From positions 1 through 45,701 of the forward strand of contig JANYDS010000093.1 in assembly GCA_025363475.1 (NCBI GenBank): DNA of 45,701 nt, in the 5' to 3' direction. This DNA comes from Terriglobia bacterium. Its GTDB lineage: Bacteria; Acidobacteriota; Terriglobia; Bryobacterales; Bryobacteraceae. The notes under the pieces were generated by a model that did not search any database, had not been told where the DNA came from, and was given only the letters and a program-made list of their open reading frames with translations. The position numbers were made by a program, and so were the translations under genes. This document shows, piece after piece, positions 33,242 to 41,888 of this stretch. How positions within the stretch are numbered: the stretch's first letter is position 1; each line of letters begins with the position of its first letter.

Positions 33242-34397
33242 CGGCGCGGGCGGCGAGGAGCATCAGGCAGGGTTCAAGGTACATGCGGTGGCTGGTGTGT
33301 CCCCAGAAGACGGCGCAACCGGTGGCGAAGGTCAGGATCAGTAAGTAGATAAAGCCGAGTTCGCGCCATTGGCTGCGGGCGCGCCAGGCCCCGAAGCCGC
33401 TGAGGATTAACAGCGGGAAATATGAGATGAAATAGAAGGTTTCAAAGGCCAGAGATTTTTCCGGGCTGAAGACGGGGGAGAAGGCGATGCCGATTTTCTG
33501 GAGTCCGCGACCGAGGGTGACGAGGGGTCTGGCTTTGATGAAGTTCATGCCTGCGTTCCAATACCAAACGGTGCAACGGATTCCATTGGGGTCCGTTGCG
33601 GGGTCGCAGGCTTCTTTTTGGCCGGGCGGGTTTTCGAGTACTTCAGCGATGGAGGCTTCATCAATGCTGAGGCGCGGGAAATAGTCGAAAGTGCGCGGGT
33701 GCTGGGCGGTGTAGAGGGAGAAGCCGCCGTTGGAATAAATGATGGGCGTGCCGGTGACGTGCCACGTCCGTGCGACCCAGGGTGCGAGCAGCAGGGCGAC
33801 GCCGAGGGTGGTCCAGAGGGCGCGTTTGGGCGAGAAGAAGGCGAGCCAGAGCAGGGCGGCGGGGACGAAGAGCGAGAGGTTGGCTTTGGTGAGGACGGTG
33901 AGGGCGAGGAGGGCGCCGGTTAAGATCCAGCGGTCGCCACGGAGCAGGAAATAGATGGCTGCGGTGACGATGAAGGTGAGGATACCGGTTTCCTGCAACA
34001 CCGCATCGTGCCAGATGAAGTAGGGGTAGAAGGCGCCCCAGGCGGTGGCGAGCAGGGCGGCGGTGGTTCCGAAGGTGCGGTTGCCGATGAGCCAGATGAG
34101 CCAGACGGTACCGGCTCCGGCGAGTGCGCAGAGGAAGGCGATGGCGGGCAGCGGATGGCCGGTGAGGATTCCGGCGGCGACTACAGTGGGGTAAACCGGA
34201 GGGAAGAAGGCGCAGGAGAGGCCGGGCGAGAGGCAATAGCCGCCGCCTTCGGTGAGCGTCTTTGCCATGTCGTAATAGACCGTATAGGCCCAGAAATGGT
34301 CCGGGGCGACTATGACCGCTGCCAGACGCAGGAGCAACGCTGCGGCGGCGAGGGTGAGGGCGAGGCGGGCTGGTTTGCGGGGCACGGTCCTGACCAT
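33222..34397 (-). CDS. Membrane glycosyltransferase, ArnT/PMT-like (GT39-related)
   Basis: A 391-aa polytopic protein. Its first periplasmic loop, after one helix, reads PDHFWAYTVYYDMAKTLTEGGGYC, and the next LAGAGTVWLIWLIGNRTFG and FYPYFIWHDAVLQETG segments match GT-C transferases of the ArnT/PMT type, which use polyprenyl-phosphate sugars outside the inner membrane. It has about ten helices. It faces the plus-strand genes on both sides and has its own start at 34397. Although encoded on the minus strand, the plus strand is still G-rich here. Confidence 0.82.
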   Translation of the reverse strand: MVRTVPRKPARLALTLAAAALLLRLAAVIVAPDHFWAYTVYYDMAKTLTEGGGYCLSPGLSCAFFPPVYPTVVAAGILTGHPLPAIAFLCALAGAGTVWLIWLIGNRTFGTTAALLATAWGAFYPYFIWHDAVLQETGILTFIVTAAIYFLLRGDRWILTGALLALTVLTKANLSLFVPAALLWLAFFSPKRALWTTLGVALLLAPWVARTWHVTGTPIIYSNGGFSLYTAQHPRTFDYFPRLSIDEASIAEVLENPPGQKEACDPATDPNGIRCTVWYWNAGMNFIKARPLVTLGRGLQKIGIAFSPVFSPEKSLAFETFYFISYFPLLILSGFGAWRARSQWRELGFIYLLILTFATGCAVFWGHTSHRMYLEPCLMLLAARAVTSPGT

Positions 34398-34421
34398 TAT
34401 CGTTGGAAGCTAGAATTCAGT

Positions 34422-35075
34422 TTGGGCAAAAGTAAAACAACTCGCAGGGTTTTAGTTGTGGCGGTGGTGCTGTTGCTGCTGGCAGGCGGCGCGGTGGCTT
34501 TGTTTCGCAATGCGGGTTACTGGCTGGAAGCGCCGGATGCGGTGCGGGCGTCGCGGGCCATTGTGGTGCTGGGCGGGGGTGTTCCTTTTCGGGCGATTGA
34601 GGCGGCGCAGCTTTACCGGCAGGGTTTGGCGAAGGAGATCTGGATGACGGAGGGCGCGCCGGATCTGGGGGACCGTCTGGCGGCAAAGCTGGGCATGGTG
34701 CTGAGTTTCGAGCATGAGCGGAGTGAAGCGGTGCTGGAGGCGCTGGGAGTGCCCCGGTCGGCGATGAAGGAGATTCCGGAACTGGTGGACAACACGGTAA
34801 ATGAGCTGCGGGCGGTGAGTCATTTTGCCGGGGCGGACAGGCGTCCGCTGATTCTGGTTTCGTCGAAATATCATGTGCGGCGGGTGAGGATTATCTGGGG
34901 GCTGGTGAACGGGAACGGCCCGCATCCGGCGGCGATTGTGCGGGCGGCGGCGGATGATCCGTATGACGCCGGGCACTGGTGGCGCAGCTCGACGGATGCG
35001 CTTTCGACGTTTCGGGAATTGTTTGGAATTGCCAATGCCTGGGCCGGGTTTCCGGTGGAACCGAGAGACCGTTGA
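34422..35075 (+). CDS. YdcF/ElyC family protein (DUF218)
   Basis: A 217-aa membrane-anchored protein. A hydrophobic N-terminal helix (VLVVAVVLLLLAGGAVALF) is followed by a DUF218 domain: AIVVLGGGVPFRAIEAAQLYRQG, VDNTVNELRAV, ILVSSKYHVRRVRIIW. YdcF/ElyC proteins act in envelope biogenesis; the exact reaction is unknown. I chose the TTG start at 34422 because it directly precedes the basic N-terminus and the helix; a longer frame from 34008 is antisense to the membrane glycosyltransferase gene. It overlaps the O-antigen ligase gene by TTGA. Confidence 0.82.
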   Translation: MGKSKTTRRVLVVAVVLLLLAGGAVALFRNAGYWLEAPDAVRASRAIVVLGGGVPFRAIEAAQLYRQGLAKEIWMTEGAPDLGDRLAAKLGMVLSFEHERSEAVLEALGVPRSAMKEIPELVDNTVNELRAVSHFAGADRRPLILVSSKYHVRRVRIIWGLVNGNGPHPAAIVRAAADDPYDAGHWWRSSTDALSTFRELFGIANAWAGFPVEPRDR

Positions 35076-36508
35076 GTTCGCATTCGTCGCATGGCCAGTC
35101 GAGGGAGGGAGAGCGGAGCCGGACTGGCCCGCTGCTGCTGCTCTTCGGGCTGGTGATTGTTTACGCAGTGATTGCGCTGGGGATGCCCGTGGCGCAGGCG
35201 CAGGTGCAGGACCGGCAGCGGCGTGACATTTTTCTGGTGGTTGTGGGTGTGTTGGGGCTGGCCGGCGGTTTGGTGTGGGGGCGGGAGAAGACAGAACGTA
35301 ATCGCGAGGCGTGGCTGCTGACGTGGGCAACGGTGGGGCTGCCGGTGTGGGCTCTGGTGCAGATTATCCCCCTGCCGGTGGGGCTGGTGAATTTGCTTTC
35401 GCCCGCGCGGGGTGAGTTGTTGAGGGGCCTTGCGCCGGTATTTGGGACGGAATGGGGGCGGGCGGGTTTTGCGAGCTTGAGTATTGTCCCGGCGGTGACA
35501 CTCAATCATTTCCTGCTGCTTTCGAGTTATGCGGTGCTGCTTCTCGCCGCTCGCGAGTTGGCGCTGCGGGCACGGCGGAAAACGTGGATGGTGGCCGGGC
35601 CTGTGCTGGTAGCGGGGGCGGTGGAGGCGGCGCTGGCGTTGTTGCAGTTTACGGCTCCGGGCGAGGCGCAGGTACGCGGGACGTATGTTGTCAGGAACCA
35701 CCTGGCGGGGCTGCTGGAAATGGCTATGCCGCTGGCTGCGATGTACGGGGTGGCGCGAATTCGCATGGCACAGAATGGCGGCAGGGAAGCGAAGCAGGAG
35801 TTATTGAAGGGTGTGGCTGGTCTGGGGCTGGCGGCGCTGCTGCTGACGGCAGGAGTGTTGTCCCTCTCGCGCGGCGGGCTGATGGGGTTTCTGGGTGCGG
35901 CGCTGGCCATGGCTGTGATGTCGGTTGGGCGCGAGGTGCCGCTGCGGCAGCGTGTGGTGGCGGGGCTGGTTTTGGGTGCGGTGATTTTTGGCGCGCTTCT
36001 CGTCCTGACTCCGGATTCGCTGGTGGACCGGTTTGCGACACATTCGTCAGAGGGCCGGACGGCGCTGTGGCGGGAGGGGATCGGGGTGGTGCGGGATTAT
36101 CCGCTGACGGGCGCGGGGATGGGTGGATTTCAGACGGCGTTTCTGAAATACAAGGCGCTGGAAGGGCAGTTTGTGGTGGATTATGCGCATAACGATTATC
36201 TGCAGGGGCTGGCGGAACTGGGTGTGATCGGGTTTCTGATGCCGGTGCTGATGGTGGGGCTGGTGGTGAAGCGCAGTGTGCGGATAGCAGCGCAGGCGTC
36301 AGAGATGCGGTGGGTGGCGGTGGGGTGTTTGGGGTCAGTTGTGGCGCTGCTGATTCATAGTGCGGTGGATTTCAATTTGTATACACCGGCGAATGCGGCG
36401 GTGTTTGCGTGGGTGTGCGGGCTGGCTGCGGGGGTTACGCCGCTGGCACCAAAAATTGTGCGGCGCAGCGGGCGTTCTGAAGGACATGATTCGCGTGAAC
36501 CGGAGTAG
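35072..36508 (+). CDS. O-antigen ligase family membrane protein
   Basis: A 478-aa protein with about eleven membrane helices and a periplasmic loop (about residues 315-375) holding SSEGRTALWREGIGVVRDYPLTGAGMGGFQTAF and DYAHNDYLQGLAELGVIGF, which match the O-antigen ligase/Wzy family (PF04932) with its conserved Arg and His. Such proteins attach or polymerise surface glycans in the periplasm. I chose TTG 35072, whose TTGA overlaps the preceding stop; a start upstream at 34979 would cover the preceding gene. It may ligate the glycan made by the operon at 18-16225. Confidence 0.88.
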   Translation: MSSHSSHGQSREGERSRTGPLLLLFGLVIVYAVIALGMPVAQAQVQDRQRRDIFLVVVGVLGLAGGLVWGREKTERNREAWLLTWATVGLPVWALVQIIPLPVGLVNLLSPARGELLRGLAPVFGTEWGRAGFASLSIVPAVTLNHFLLLSSYAVLLLAARELALRARRKTWMVAGPVLVAGAVEAALALLQFTAPGEAQVRGTYVVRNHLAGLLEMAMPLAAMYGVARIRMAQNGGREAKQELLKGVAGLGLAALLLTAGVLSLSRGGLMGFLGAALAMAVMSVGREVPLRQRVVAGLVLGAVIFGALLVLTPDSLVDRFATHSSEGRTALWREGIGVVRDYPLTGAGMGGFQTAFLKYKALEGQFVVDYAHNDYLQGLAELGVIGFLMPVLMVGLVVKRSVRIAAQASEMRWVAVGCLGSVVALLIHSAVDFNLYTPANAAVFAWVCGLAAGVTPLAPKIVRRSGRSEGHDSREPE

Positions 36509-36532
36509 CAACAGTTTCGGTTCCGGGTAACA

Positions 36533-36561
36533 TTGCACCAGCAAAATCGGTCTGTTATGAT
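36533..36561 (+). promoter_or_regulatory. Sigma-70-type promoter of the RRM protein gene
   Basis: TTGCAC (36533-36538) and TATGAT (36556-36561) are 17 bp apart, each one or two bases off consensus. The start would be near 36568, giving a leader of about 68 bases. Confidence 0.6.
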
Positions 36562-36570
36562 CAGGCAGGC

Positions 36571-36590
36571 AAAAGAGTCCTCTCTCTTTT
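36571..36590 (+). promoter_or_regulatory. Hairpin at the 5' end of the RRM message
   Basis: AAAAGAG (36571-36577) and CTCTTTT (36584-36590) form a 7-bp stem with a 6-base loop TCCTCT, just downstream of the predicted transcription start. A hairpin here may stabilise the mRNA or bind the encoded RNA-binding protein. Confidence 0.45.
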
Positions 36591-36635
36591 CGCATTTCGC
36601 CTATATCCAACCAGGGAGTAAACACAGCAAACTTA

Positions 36636-37076
36636 ATGAGCTTTACCGTATTTCTGGGCAATTTGCCCGTTTGGGTCACCGCCGATGACATTAAACAATG
36701 GCTCTCCGCGGAAGACCTCGTCGCGGATTCTGTTAAGGTAATTCGGAACCACGAAACGCAGGAGTCCAAGGGCTTCGCGTTTGTGGAAGCGCCGACCCCG
36801 GACGAAATGCAGGCGATTATCCGCCGATTCGACCGCGCACCGCTCGAAGACAAAGTGCTTCGTGCCAACCCGGCTCAGCCCTCCAAGGGTGCGGTGAAAG
36901 GTTTACCTGCTCCTGCTGGTGCAGGTTCTGGTCCCCGAAGCGCCGTACAGCGTCCTGTGGGTGCTGGTGTGAGCGCAGCAGGTGGCGCAGGCCGGCCGGA
37001 ACGCAGCCGCGGTGGCAAGAAACGGGAACATGAACCCAAGAGCGCTTTCGCCACGGAACTGGCAAAAGTACTGTAA
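36636..37076 (+). CDS. RRM-domain RNA-binding protein
   Basis: A 146-aa protein with one RNA recognition motif (residues 2-80). RNP2 is TVFLGNLP (4-11) and RNP1 is KGFAFVEA (45-52), with the aromatic residues needed for RNA stacking. The tail (residues 85-140) is Gly, Pro and Arg rich and low in complexity, like small bacterial and cyanobacterial Rbp proteins. It binds RNA in the cytoplasm; the targets are unknown. The GGGAG ribosome site lies about 17 bases before the ATG, further than usual. The gene stands alone with its own promoter. Confidence 0.9.
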   Translation: MSFTVFLGNLPVWVTADDIKQWLSAEDLVADSVKVIRNHETQESKGFAFVEAPTPDEMQAIIRRFDRAPLEDKVLRANPAQPSKGAVKGLPAPAGAGSGPRSAVQRPVGAGVSAAGGAGRPERSRGGKKREHEPKSAFATELAKVL

Positions 37077-37195
37077 AGCGGCTTAAACCGGTTGCCTGTT
37101 TCACACTTGTGATACTAAGGACACAGGCTCCGGTGACTTGCTGTAATCATTTCAATAACTTCGGTTTCGGTCTCTGTCGTGCTTTTAGAGCGCGA

Positions 37196-38503
37196 ATGTC
37201 GCCGAAGGTGAATCTCTTTCTGATGCGGTCACTGCTGCTGGGGTCCGCCCTGGTGTGTGTGCCGGTGTGCTTAACGCCGCTTTGGGCGGGTCAGGCCTTG
37301 TTGCGCACGGCGGCCGAGACTAACGTCAATCAGCGGTATCTTGTTGAGAGCGTTTCGCTGGCTGGCGTGGAAGTCGCAAAGCTTGGTAATGCGGCTTTGC
37401 CGTTTCCGCTGCGCAGTCGTTTGTTTGATTTGGTGGGGCAGCAATGTGATGCGGCCATTCTGGAAGATCTGGCGCGCGAAATTCGTGAGCAGCTTCATCT
37501 TGGTTCCGTGACGCAGCATCTTTCCCGCGGCAGCGAACCGGACCGCATCCGGGTCAACTTCGATGTTGTAGAGCGCAAGCTGGCCTTTGAAATTTCCCTC
37601 CCGCGTTTTCTCTATCACTCCCAACAGCATTTTTCCGGCGAGCTTGACGCCAGTACGCGTTTCCACAAGAACATTTTGATGTTTGGCCTGATCAGCAATG
37701 GTGATGATCTGACCGAGCGGTTTACCGGGATGAGAGCGCAGTTTGAAAGCGCAGGTCTGGGTCCCAAAAAAGTTCGGGTGCGCGTTGGGTTTGAGGATTA
37801 TCACGAGCAGTGGGCTGCGCAGACGCTTGCAGCGGCCGGGTGGGACCAGCCTGAGATCTACCGGGCGCGGTGGAATGTAGCGCCGTCTGTCGAATTTACT
37901 CCGGTTCGTTCGGTGACGGTTTCGGCGGGGATGAGTTTCCAGCGGATGGAAGCCGGAGTGGCCGGGGGACAGGAGCGGTGGGCCAACGCCACCACTTTCG
38001 GGGCTGCTTTCGGGCATAAGATTGAGGGAGACGTGGCCCAGCAACAGATTGAGGGAAAGTACGACCTGCGCCTGGTATCGCGTGTATTTGGTTCAACCTA
38101 TGCCTATGCGCGTCATTTGATCTCACTGAAATACGAAGTGAAGTCGGGGCGGCACAGGGCGGCGGAGGTGTTTACGGCAGGGTCGATTGCCGGGGATGCG
38201 CCGATGTTCGACCGTTTCGTGCTGGGGACGAGTTCCAGTTTGCGGGGCTGGAACCGATATGATATTGATCCGCTGGGTGGAAGCCGGGTGGTCCATAACG
38301 AGATGAGTTACGCATACCGGGTGGGCGATAAGTCGGTTGAGGGTTTTTATGACTGCGGGACGCTGTGGCAGTCTGACCGTGCGGCGAAACTGCGGCACTC
38401 CGCCGGGGTTTCTTTCAGGCAGGGTGTTTTTGTCATGACTCTGGCCTTTCCTTTAAGGGAAGGGCGCGTCGAACCAGTATTGATGGCAGGGATGAATTAT
38501 TAA
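37196..38503 (+). CDS. Omp85/BamA-family outer membrane protein with a single POTRA domain
   Basis: A 435-aa protein from the chosen ATG 37196. A signal peptide (VNLFLMRSLLLGSALVCVPVCLTPLWA) precedes one POTRA-like domain (YLVESVSLAGVEV to RIRVNFDVVE, about residues 45-125) and a beta-barrel of about 300 residues. Near the end, DRFVLGTSSSLRGWNRYDIDPLGG holds the conserved RG of Omp85 barrel motif 4. BamA has five POTRA domains and most members at least two, so this is a reduced type. It should insert into the outer membrane; the client is unknown. It heads a group with DUF4390 and a two-component system. Confidence 0.8.
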   Translation: MSPKVNLFLMRSLLLGSALVCVPVCLTPLWAGQALLRTAAETNVNQRYLVESVSLAGVEVAKLGNAALPFPLRSRLFDLVGQQCDAAILEDLAREIREQLHLGSVTQHLSRGSEPDRIRVNFDVVERKLAFEISLPRFLYHSQQHFSGELDASTRFHKNILMFGLISNGDDLTERFTGMRAQFESAGLGPKKVRVRVGFEDYHEQWAAQTLAAAGWDQPEIYRARWNVAPSVEFTPVRSVTVSAGMSFQRMEAGVAGGQERWANATTFGAAFGHKIEGDVAQQQIEGKYDLRLVSRVFGSTYAYARHLISLKYEVKSGRHRAAEVFTAGSIAGDAPMFDRFVLGTSSSLRGWNRYDIDPLGGSRVVHNEMSYAYRVGDKSVEGFYDCGTLWQSDRAAKLRHSAGVSFRQGVFVMTLAFPLREGRVEPVLMAGMNY

Positions 38504-38525
38504 GATGAATTATTGAGATGAACGA

Positions 38526-39137
38526 TTGAACAAACCGATTCTCATGGCTTGTGTTTTTGCGATGTCTGCGCTGGCAGTGACCAGCAGCGGACCAGCTATG
38601 ACTGTGCGTCTCGATGGGGATTATTTGCGAGTGGCGCTGCCGCAGGTGGATTTTCTGCACGGCAAGCCGCTGGACCGGCTGCGGGACGGGGCGTCGGTTG
38701 CGTTTATCGGGCAGTTGACGGTTACGACTTCGCCTAATTCATTGGCACCGGCGGCGCGGTCTCTGGCGCGGTTTGCGTTGAGTTACGACATTTGGGAAGA
38801 GAAATTTTCAGTGACGCGGATCGGACAGATACCGGAATCGCGGCGTACGATTTCGCATTTGTCGGCGCAGGCGGCGCAGACGTGGTGTATTGAGAATTTG
38901 GCTGTTGAGCGCGGGCAACTTCCGGCGGACCGGGATTTTTGGTTGCAAGTGGATTTCCGGGGAGAAGACCCGAAAGATCAGCTGGGTATTATTGGCGATC
39001 CCGGCATCAACATCACGCGGCTGATTGAAATTTTCGGACGTCCGGCACGGAGCGCACAACCACGGTGGCTGCTGAACAGTGGACCCTACCGGCTGACGGA
39101 CCTGAAGAAAGTGGAGATCCGGGGGCCACGCGGGTGA
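38526..39137 (+). CDS. DUF4390-like periplasmic protein
   Basis: A 203-aa exported protein with a signal peptide (MNKPILMACVFAMSALAVTSSGPAMT) and a beta-rich region FIGQLTVTTSPNSLAPAARSLARFALSYDIWEEKFSVTRIG, then VDFRGEDPKDQLGI. This resembles DUF4390 proteins, which often precede NtrY-like kinases in other phyla; I rate the match as moderate. TTG start at 38526. Its stop overlaps the kinase GTG start by GTGA, which suggests that the two work together, possibly as a periplasmic partner for signal sensing. Confidence 0.65.
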   Translation: MNKPILMACVFAMSALAVTSSGPAMTVRLDGDYLRVALPQVDFLHGKPLDRLRDGASVAFIGQLTVTTSPNSLAPAARSLARFALSYDIWEEKFSVTRIGQIPESRRTISHLSAQAAQTWCIENLAVERGQLPADRDFWLQVDFRGEDPKDQLGIIGDPGINITRLIEIFGRPARSAQPRWLLNSGPYRLTDLKKVEIRGPRG

Positions 39138-40531
39138 CGCTGCGCACCAGGCTGGCGCTGGTTTTCATTGCCGCCACGCTGATTCCGCTGGGCGCTACGG
39201 TTTGGGTTACAACGGCATTACTTGACCGGAGCCTGCGGCTTTCGCCGGTGAGTCAGCTGTCTGATTTATCGCTTTCGCTTGAGAAGACCGGTCGCGAATA
39301 TTACCAGCAGGCGAGGGAACATTTGAAGGCGGATGCGCTTGCGGGCAAGCTGGCTCCGATCCCGGCCGTTGACCCTGCGCCGGATGTGGCTGCTCTGGGC
39401 GCGGTGCGGCAAGCCGCCGATGATTTTGCGGACAGCGAGGATACAGAACGCTTTGTCACGCTCGGCGAGGGCGGCAGTCAGCTGCTTTACATGCTGAAGA
39501 GGCCGACAGGGGTGCAGGTGTGGCTGCGGCCTCTCTCGGTACGAATGACTGACCTGTCGCGCGAGTACAGTGGGGCGCGGCGGACGGTGACATCGCTCGA
39601 AGGGATGCGGCGCGGGTTTTTTGTGACCTGGGGCCTGATGGCGGCGGCGATATGGCTGGTGGCTCTGGCGCTGGTCTGGCTGGTGGCGACGAGGTTCAGC
39701 CGCCCCATCGTCAAGCTAACGGAAGCGCTGCGAAACCTGGCGGCCGGGGACTTCCGCATCCGCGTGTTGAATGACCGTACGGATGAAATCGGCCTGGCAA
39801 CGGAGGCTTTCAACCGCACGGCGTCGCAACTGGAACAAAGCCGCGACCGTCTGGTCAATTTGACTCAACTGGCAAGCTGGCAGGTTCTGGCACGCAAGAC
39901 GGCCCATGAAGTGAAAAATTCACTGACGCCGATCCGGTTAACGGTGGAAGAAATGGTGGCGCGGGGGCATGAACCGGACCGGGGTTTTCTGGAGCAGGCT
40001 GCAGGGATTGTGGTGGATGAGATTGAATCTCTGGAGCGCAGAATTCGGGCGTTTTCGGAGTTTTCATCGGAGCCGCCGGTGTGTCCCGAACCGCTGGATT
40101 TGCACATGCTGGTGGAAGAACGGATTGCGTTTTTGAAATCGGCGCATCCGGAAATTCGGTATGCCGTAGAGGTGGCGGAGAATGCTCCGGATGCTCTGGC
40201 GGATGCGGATCTGGTGAAGGGAATTCTGGTCAATCTGCTGGAGAATGCGGCTGAGGCTGCGGGCGACGGCGGCCAGATTTTGACACGCGTGCGGCCCGTG
40301 GATGGCCGTGTGGCGATTGAGGTCCACGATTCGGGGCCGGGCCTGAGCGAACTTGCGCGGAATTCGCTGTTTCAGCCGACGATTTCCTTTAAGAAACGCG
40401 GCATGGGCCTGGGGCTTTCCATTGCGCGAAAGAGTGCGCTGCTTTCGGGAGGCGACATTTTGCTGATTGCCGGTGAACTGGGCGGGGCAGGGTTTCGCGT
40501 GTTGCTGCCTGGTTTGAGCAAGGTAGCTTGA
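39134..40531 (+). CDS. NtrY-like sensor histidine kinase
   Basis: A 465-aa membrane kinase: TM1 near residues 6-28, a periplasmic domain, TM2 (FFVTWGLMAAAIWLVALALVWLV), a HAMP domain (TRFSRPIVKLTEALRNLAAGDFRIRVL), and kinase core. The H-box AHEVKNSLTPIRLTVEEM has the phospho-accepting His at about residue 257, and NLLENAAEA and GMGLGLSIARKSALLSGG are the N and G boxes. GTG 39134 was chosen because GTGA overlaps the preceding stop; an earlier in-frame ATG lies inside that gene. It should phosphorylate the regulator that starts 8 bp later. Confidence 0.92.
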   Translation: MTLRTRLALVFIAATLIPLGATVWVTTALLDRSLRLSPVSQLSDLSLSLEKTGREYYQQAREHLKADALAGKLAPIPAVDPAPDVAALGAVRQAADDFADSEDTERFVTLGEGGSQLLYMLKRPTGVQVWLRPLSVRMTDLSREYSGARRTVTSLEGMRRGFFVTWGLMAAAIWLVALALVWLVATRFSRPIVKLTEALRNLAAGDFRIRVLNDRTDEIGLATEAFNRTASQLEQSRDRLVNLTQLASWQVLARKTAHEVKNSLTPIRLTVEEMVARGHEPDRGFLEQAAGIVVDEIESLERRIRAFSEFSSEPPVCPEPLDLHMLVEERIAFLKSAHPEIRYAVEVAENAPDALADADLVKGILVNLLENAAEAAGDGGQILTRVRPVDGRVAIEVHDSGPGLSELARNSLFQPTISFKKRGMGLGLSIARKSALLSGGDILLIAGELGGAGFRVLLPGLSKVA

Positions 40532-40538
40532 ATCAGTA

Positions 40539-41888
40539 ATGGCAGCCCGGCGAATTCTGGTCGTTGATGATGAGGAAAATATCGGTCGCTCTTTGCGCAT
40601 GATTCTGGAGCGCGAAGGGTATCAGGTGAATGCGGTTCATTCGGCGGCGGAGATGCGTGCATTCCCTGATAAGGGCCGGATCGATCTGTTCCTGCTGGAC
40701 GTGCGGTTGCCGGATGCCAATGGAATCGAGCTGCTGCGTGAGTTGCAGGATGCGGAAATTACAGCGCCGGCGATCATGATTTCCGGCCACGCCACCATTG
40801 CTGACGCGGTGACGGCAACGCGCGGCGGAGCGTTCGATTTTCTTGAGAAGCCGCTGGGCCGTGACCGGGTGATGGTGGCGGTGAAGAATGCGCTGGAGCA
40901 GGGCAGTCTCAGGAAAGAAAACAAGCGGCTGCGTGAGGCGGTGGGGCCGGGGTCGCGGATGATCGGCAGCAGTCCGGCATTTGAACGCGTGCTGGAACAG
41001 GCGACGATGGCCGCGGGGTCGGATGCGCGGGTTTTGTTGATCGGTGAATCGGGGACGGGGAAAGAGCTGCTGGCGGCGCATATTCATGGGGCGAGTCCGT
41101 TTGCGGCGGGGCCGTTTGTGAAGGTGAACTGTGCGGCGATTCCAGGGGATCTGATCGAGAGCGAATTGTTTGGCCACGAGAAGGGTTCGTTTACCGGGGC
41201 GACATCCATGCGGCGCGGCAAATTTGAACTGGCCGATAACGGCACGCTCTTTCTCGATGAAATCGGTGATCTCCACGCCAATTCGCAAGCCAAACTACTG
41301 CGGGTGTTGCAGGAAGGTGAGTTCCACCGGGTAGGTGGTGAGCAGCCTATCCGTGCGACGGTACGGGTGATTTCGGCCACCAACCGCGACTTGAGCGCCA
41401 TGGTGGCGCAGGGTAAATTCCGCGAAGATTTGTATTACCGGGTGAGCGTGGTGCCGTTGCGCGTACCGGCTCTGCGCGAGCGTCCGCAGGATATTCGCCC
41501 GATGGCGGAGTATTTTCTGGAAGATTTTTGCGGGCGCAATGGTTTCCGCCAGAAGAGTTTCGACGCCGGAGTTTGGGAGGCGTTTGAAGACTGGAAATGG
41601 CCAGGCAATGCGCGGGAATTGCGCAATGTTGTGGAGCGGATGGCGATTCTGTCGCACGGAGATCTGATCACGGCGGCGGCGATTCCACTGGAATTGCGTT
41701 TACCGCAGAAGGAAGCCGGCGGGCGCACCAGTGTGCAGGAAGCGCGGGAATCGGGTGAGCGGGAGCATGTTCTGCGCGCGCTCGAAGACGCGGGCTGGAA
41801 TGTGTCCGGCGCGGCACGGGCGCTGGGGATTGAGCGCACGAATTTGCACAAAAGGATTCGCGCGCTGGGTCTGACCCGGGGGAAATAA
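40539..41888 (+). CDS. NtrX/NtrC-family sigma-54-dependent response regulator
   Basis: A 449-aa transcription activator with an N-terminal receiver domain (acidic pair DD near residues 10-11, phospho-accepting Asp54 in LLDVRLPDA, Lys in FLEKPLG), an AAA+ sigma-54 activation domain (Walker A GESGTGKE about 169-176, GSFTGA in the sigma-54 contact loop, Walker B GTLFLDEIGDL), and a Fis-type helix-turn-helix at the end (WNVSGAARALGIERTNLHKRIRAL). The GAFTGA loop has Ser in place of Ala2, a common variant. It pairs with the preceding kinase. I found no clear sigma-54 promoter in the window. Confidence 0.93.
   Translation: MAARRILVVDDEENIGRSLRMILEREGYQVNAVHSAAEMRAFPDKGRIDLFLLDVRLPDANGIELLRELQDAEITAPAIMISGHATIADAVTATRGGAFDFLEKPLGRDRVMVAVKNALEQGSLRKENKRLREAVGPGSRMIGSSPAFERVLEQATMAAGSDARVLLIGESGTGKELLAAHIHGASPFAAGPFVKVNCAAIPGDLIESELFGHEKGSFTGATSMRRGKFELADNGTLFLDEIGDLHANSQAKLLRVLQEGEFHRVGGEQPIRATVRVISATNRDLSAMVAQGKFREDLYYRVSVVPLRVPALRERPQDIRPMAEYFLEDFCGRNGFRQKSFDAGVWEAFEDWKWPGNARELRNVVERMAILSHGDLITAAAIPLELRLPQKEAGGRTSVQEARESGEREHVLRALEDAGWNVSGAARALGIERTNLHKRIRALGLTRGK

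Noticed and set aside
34008-34421. Upstream extension of the YdcF-like gene
   Set aside because: The extra residues are Glu/Gly-rich and antisense to the membrane glycosyltransferase gene; the real protein starts with the hydrophobic helix at 34422.
39065-39133. ATG start of the NtrY-like kinase inside the preceding gene
   Set aside because: The GTGA overlap at 39134 places the start right before the first membrane helix; the upstream residues are the preceding gene read in another frame.
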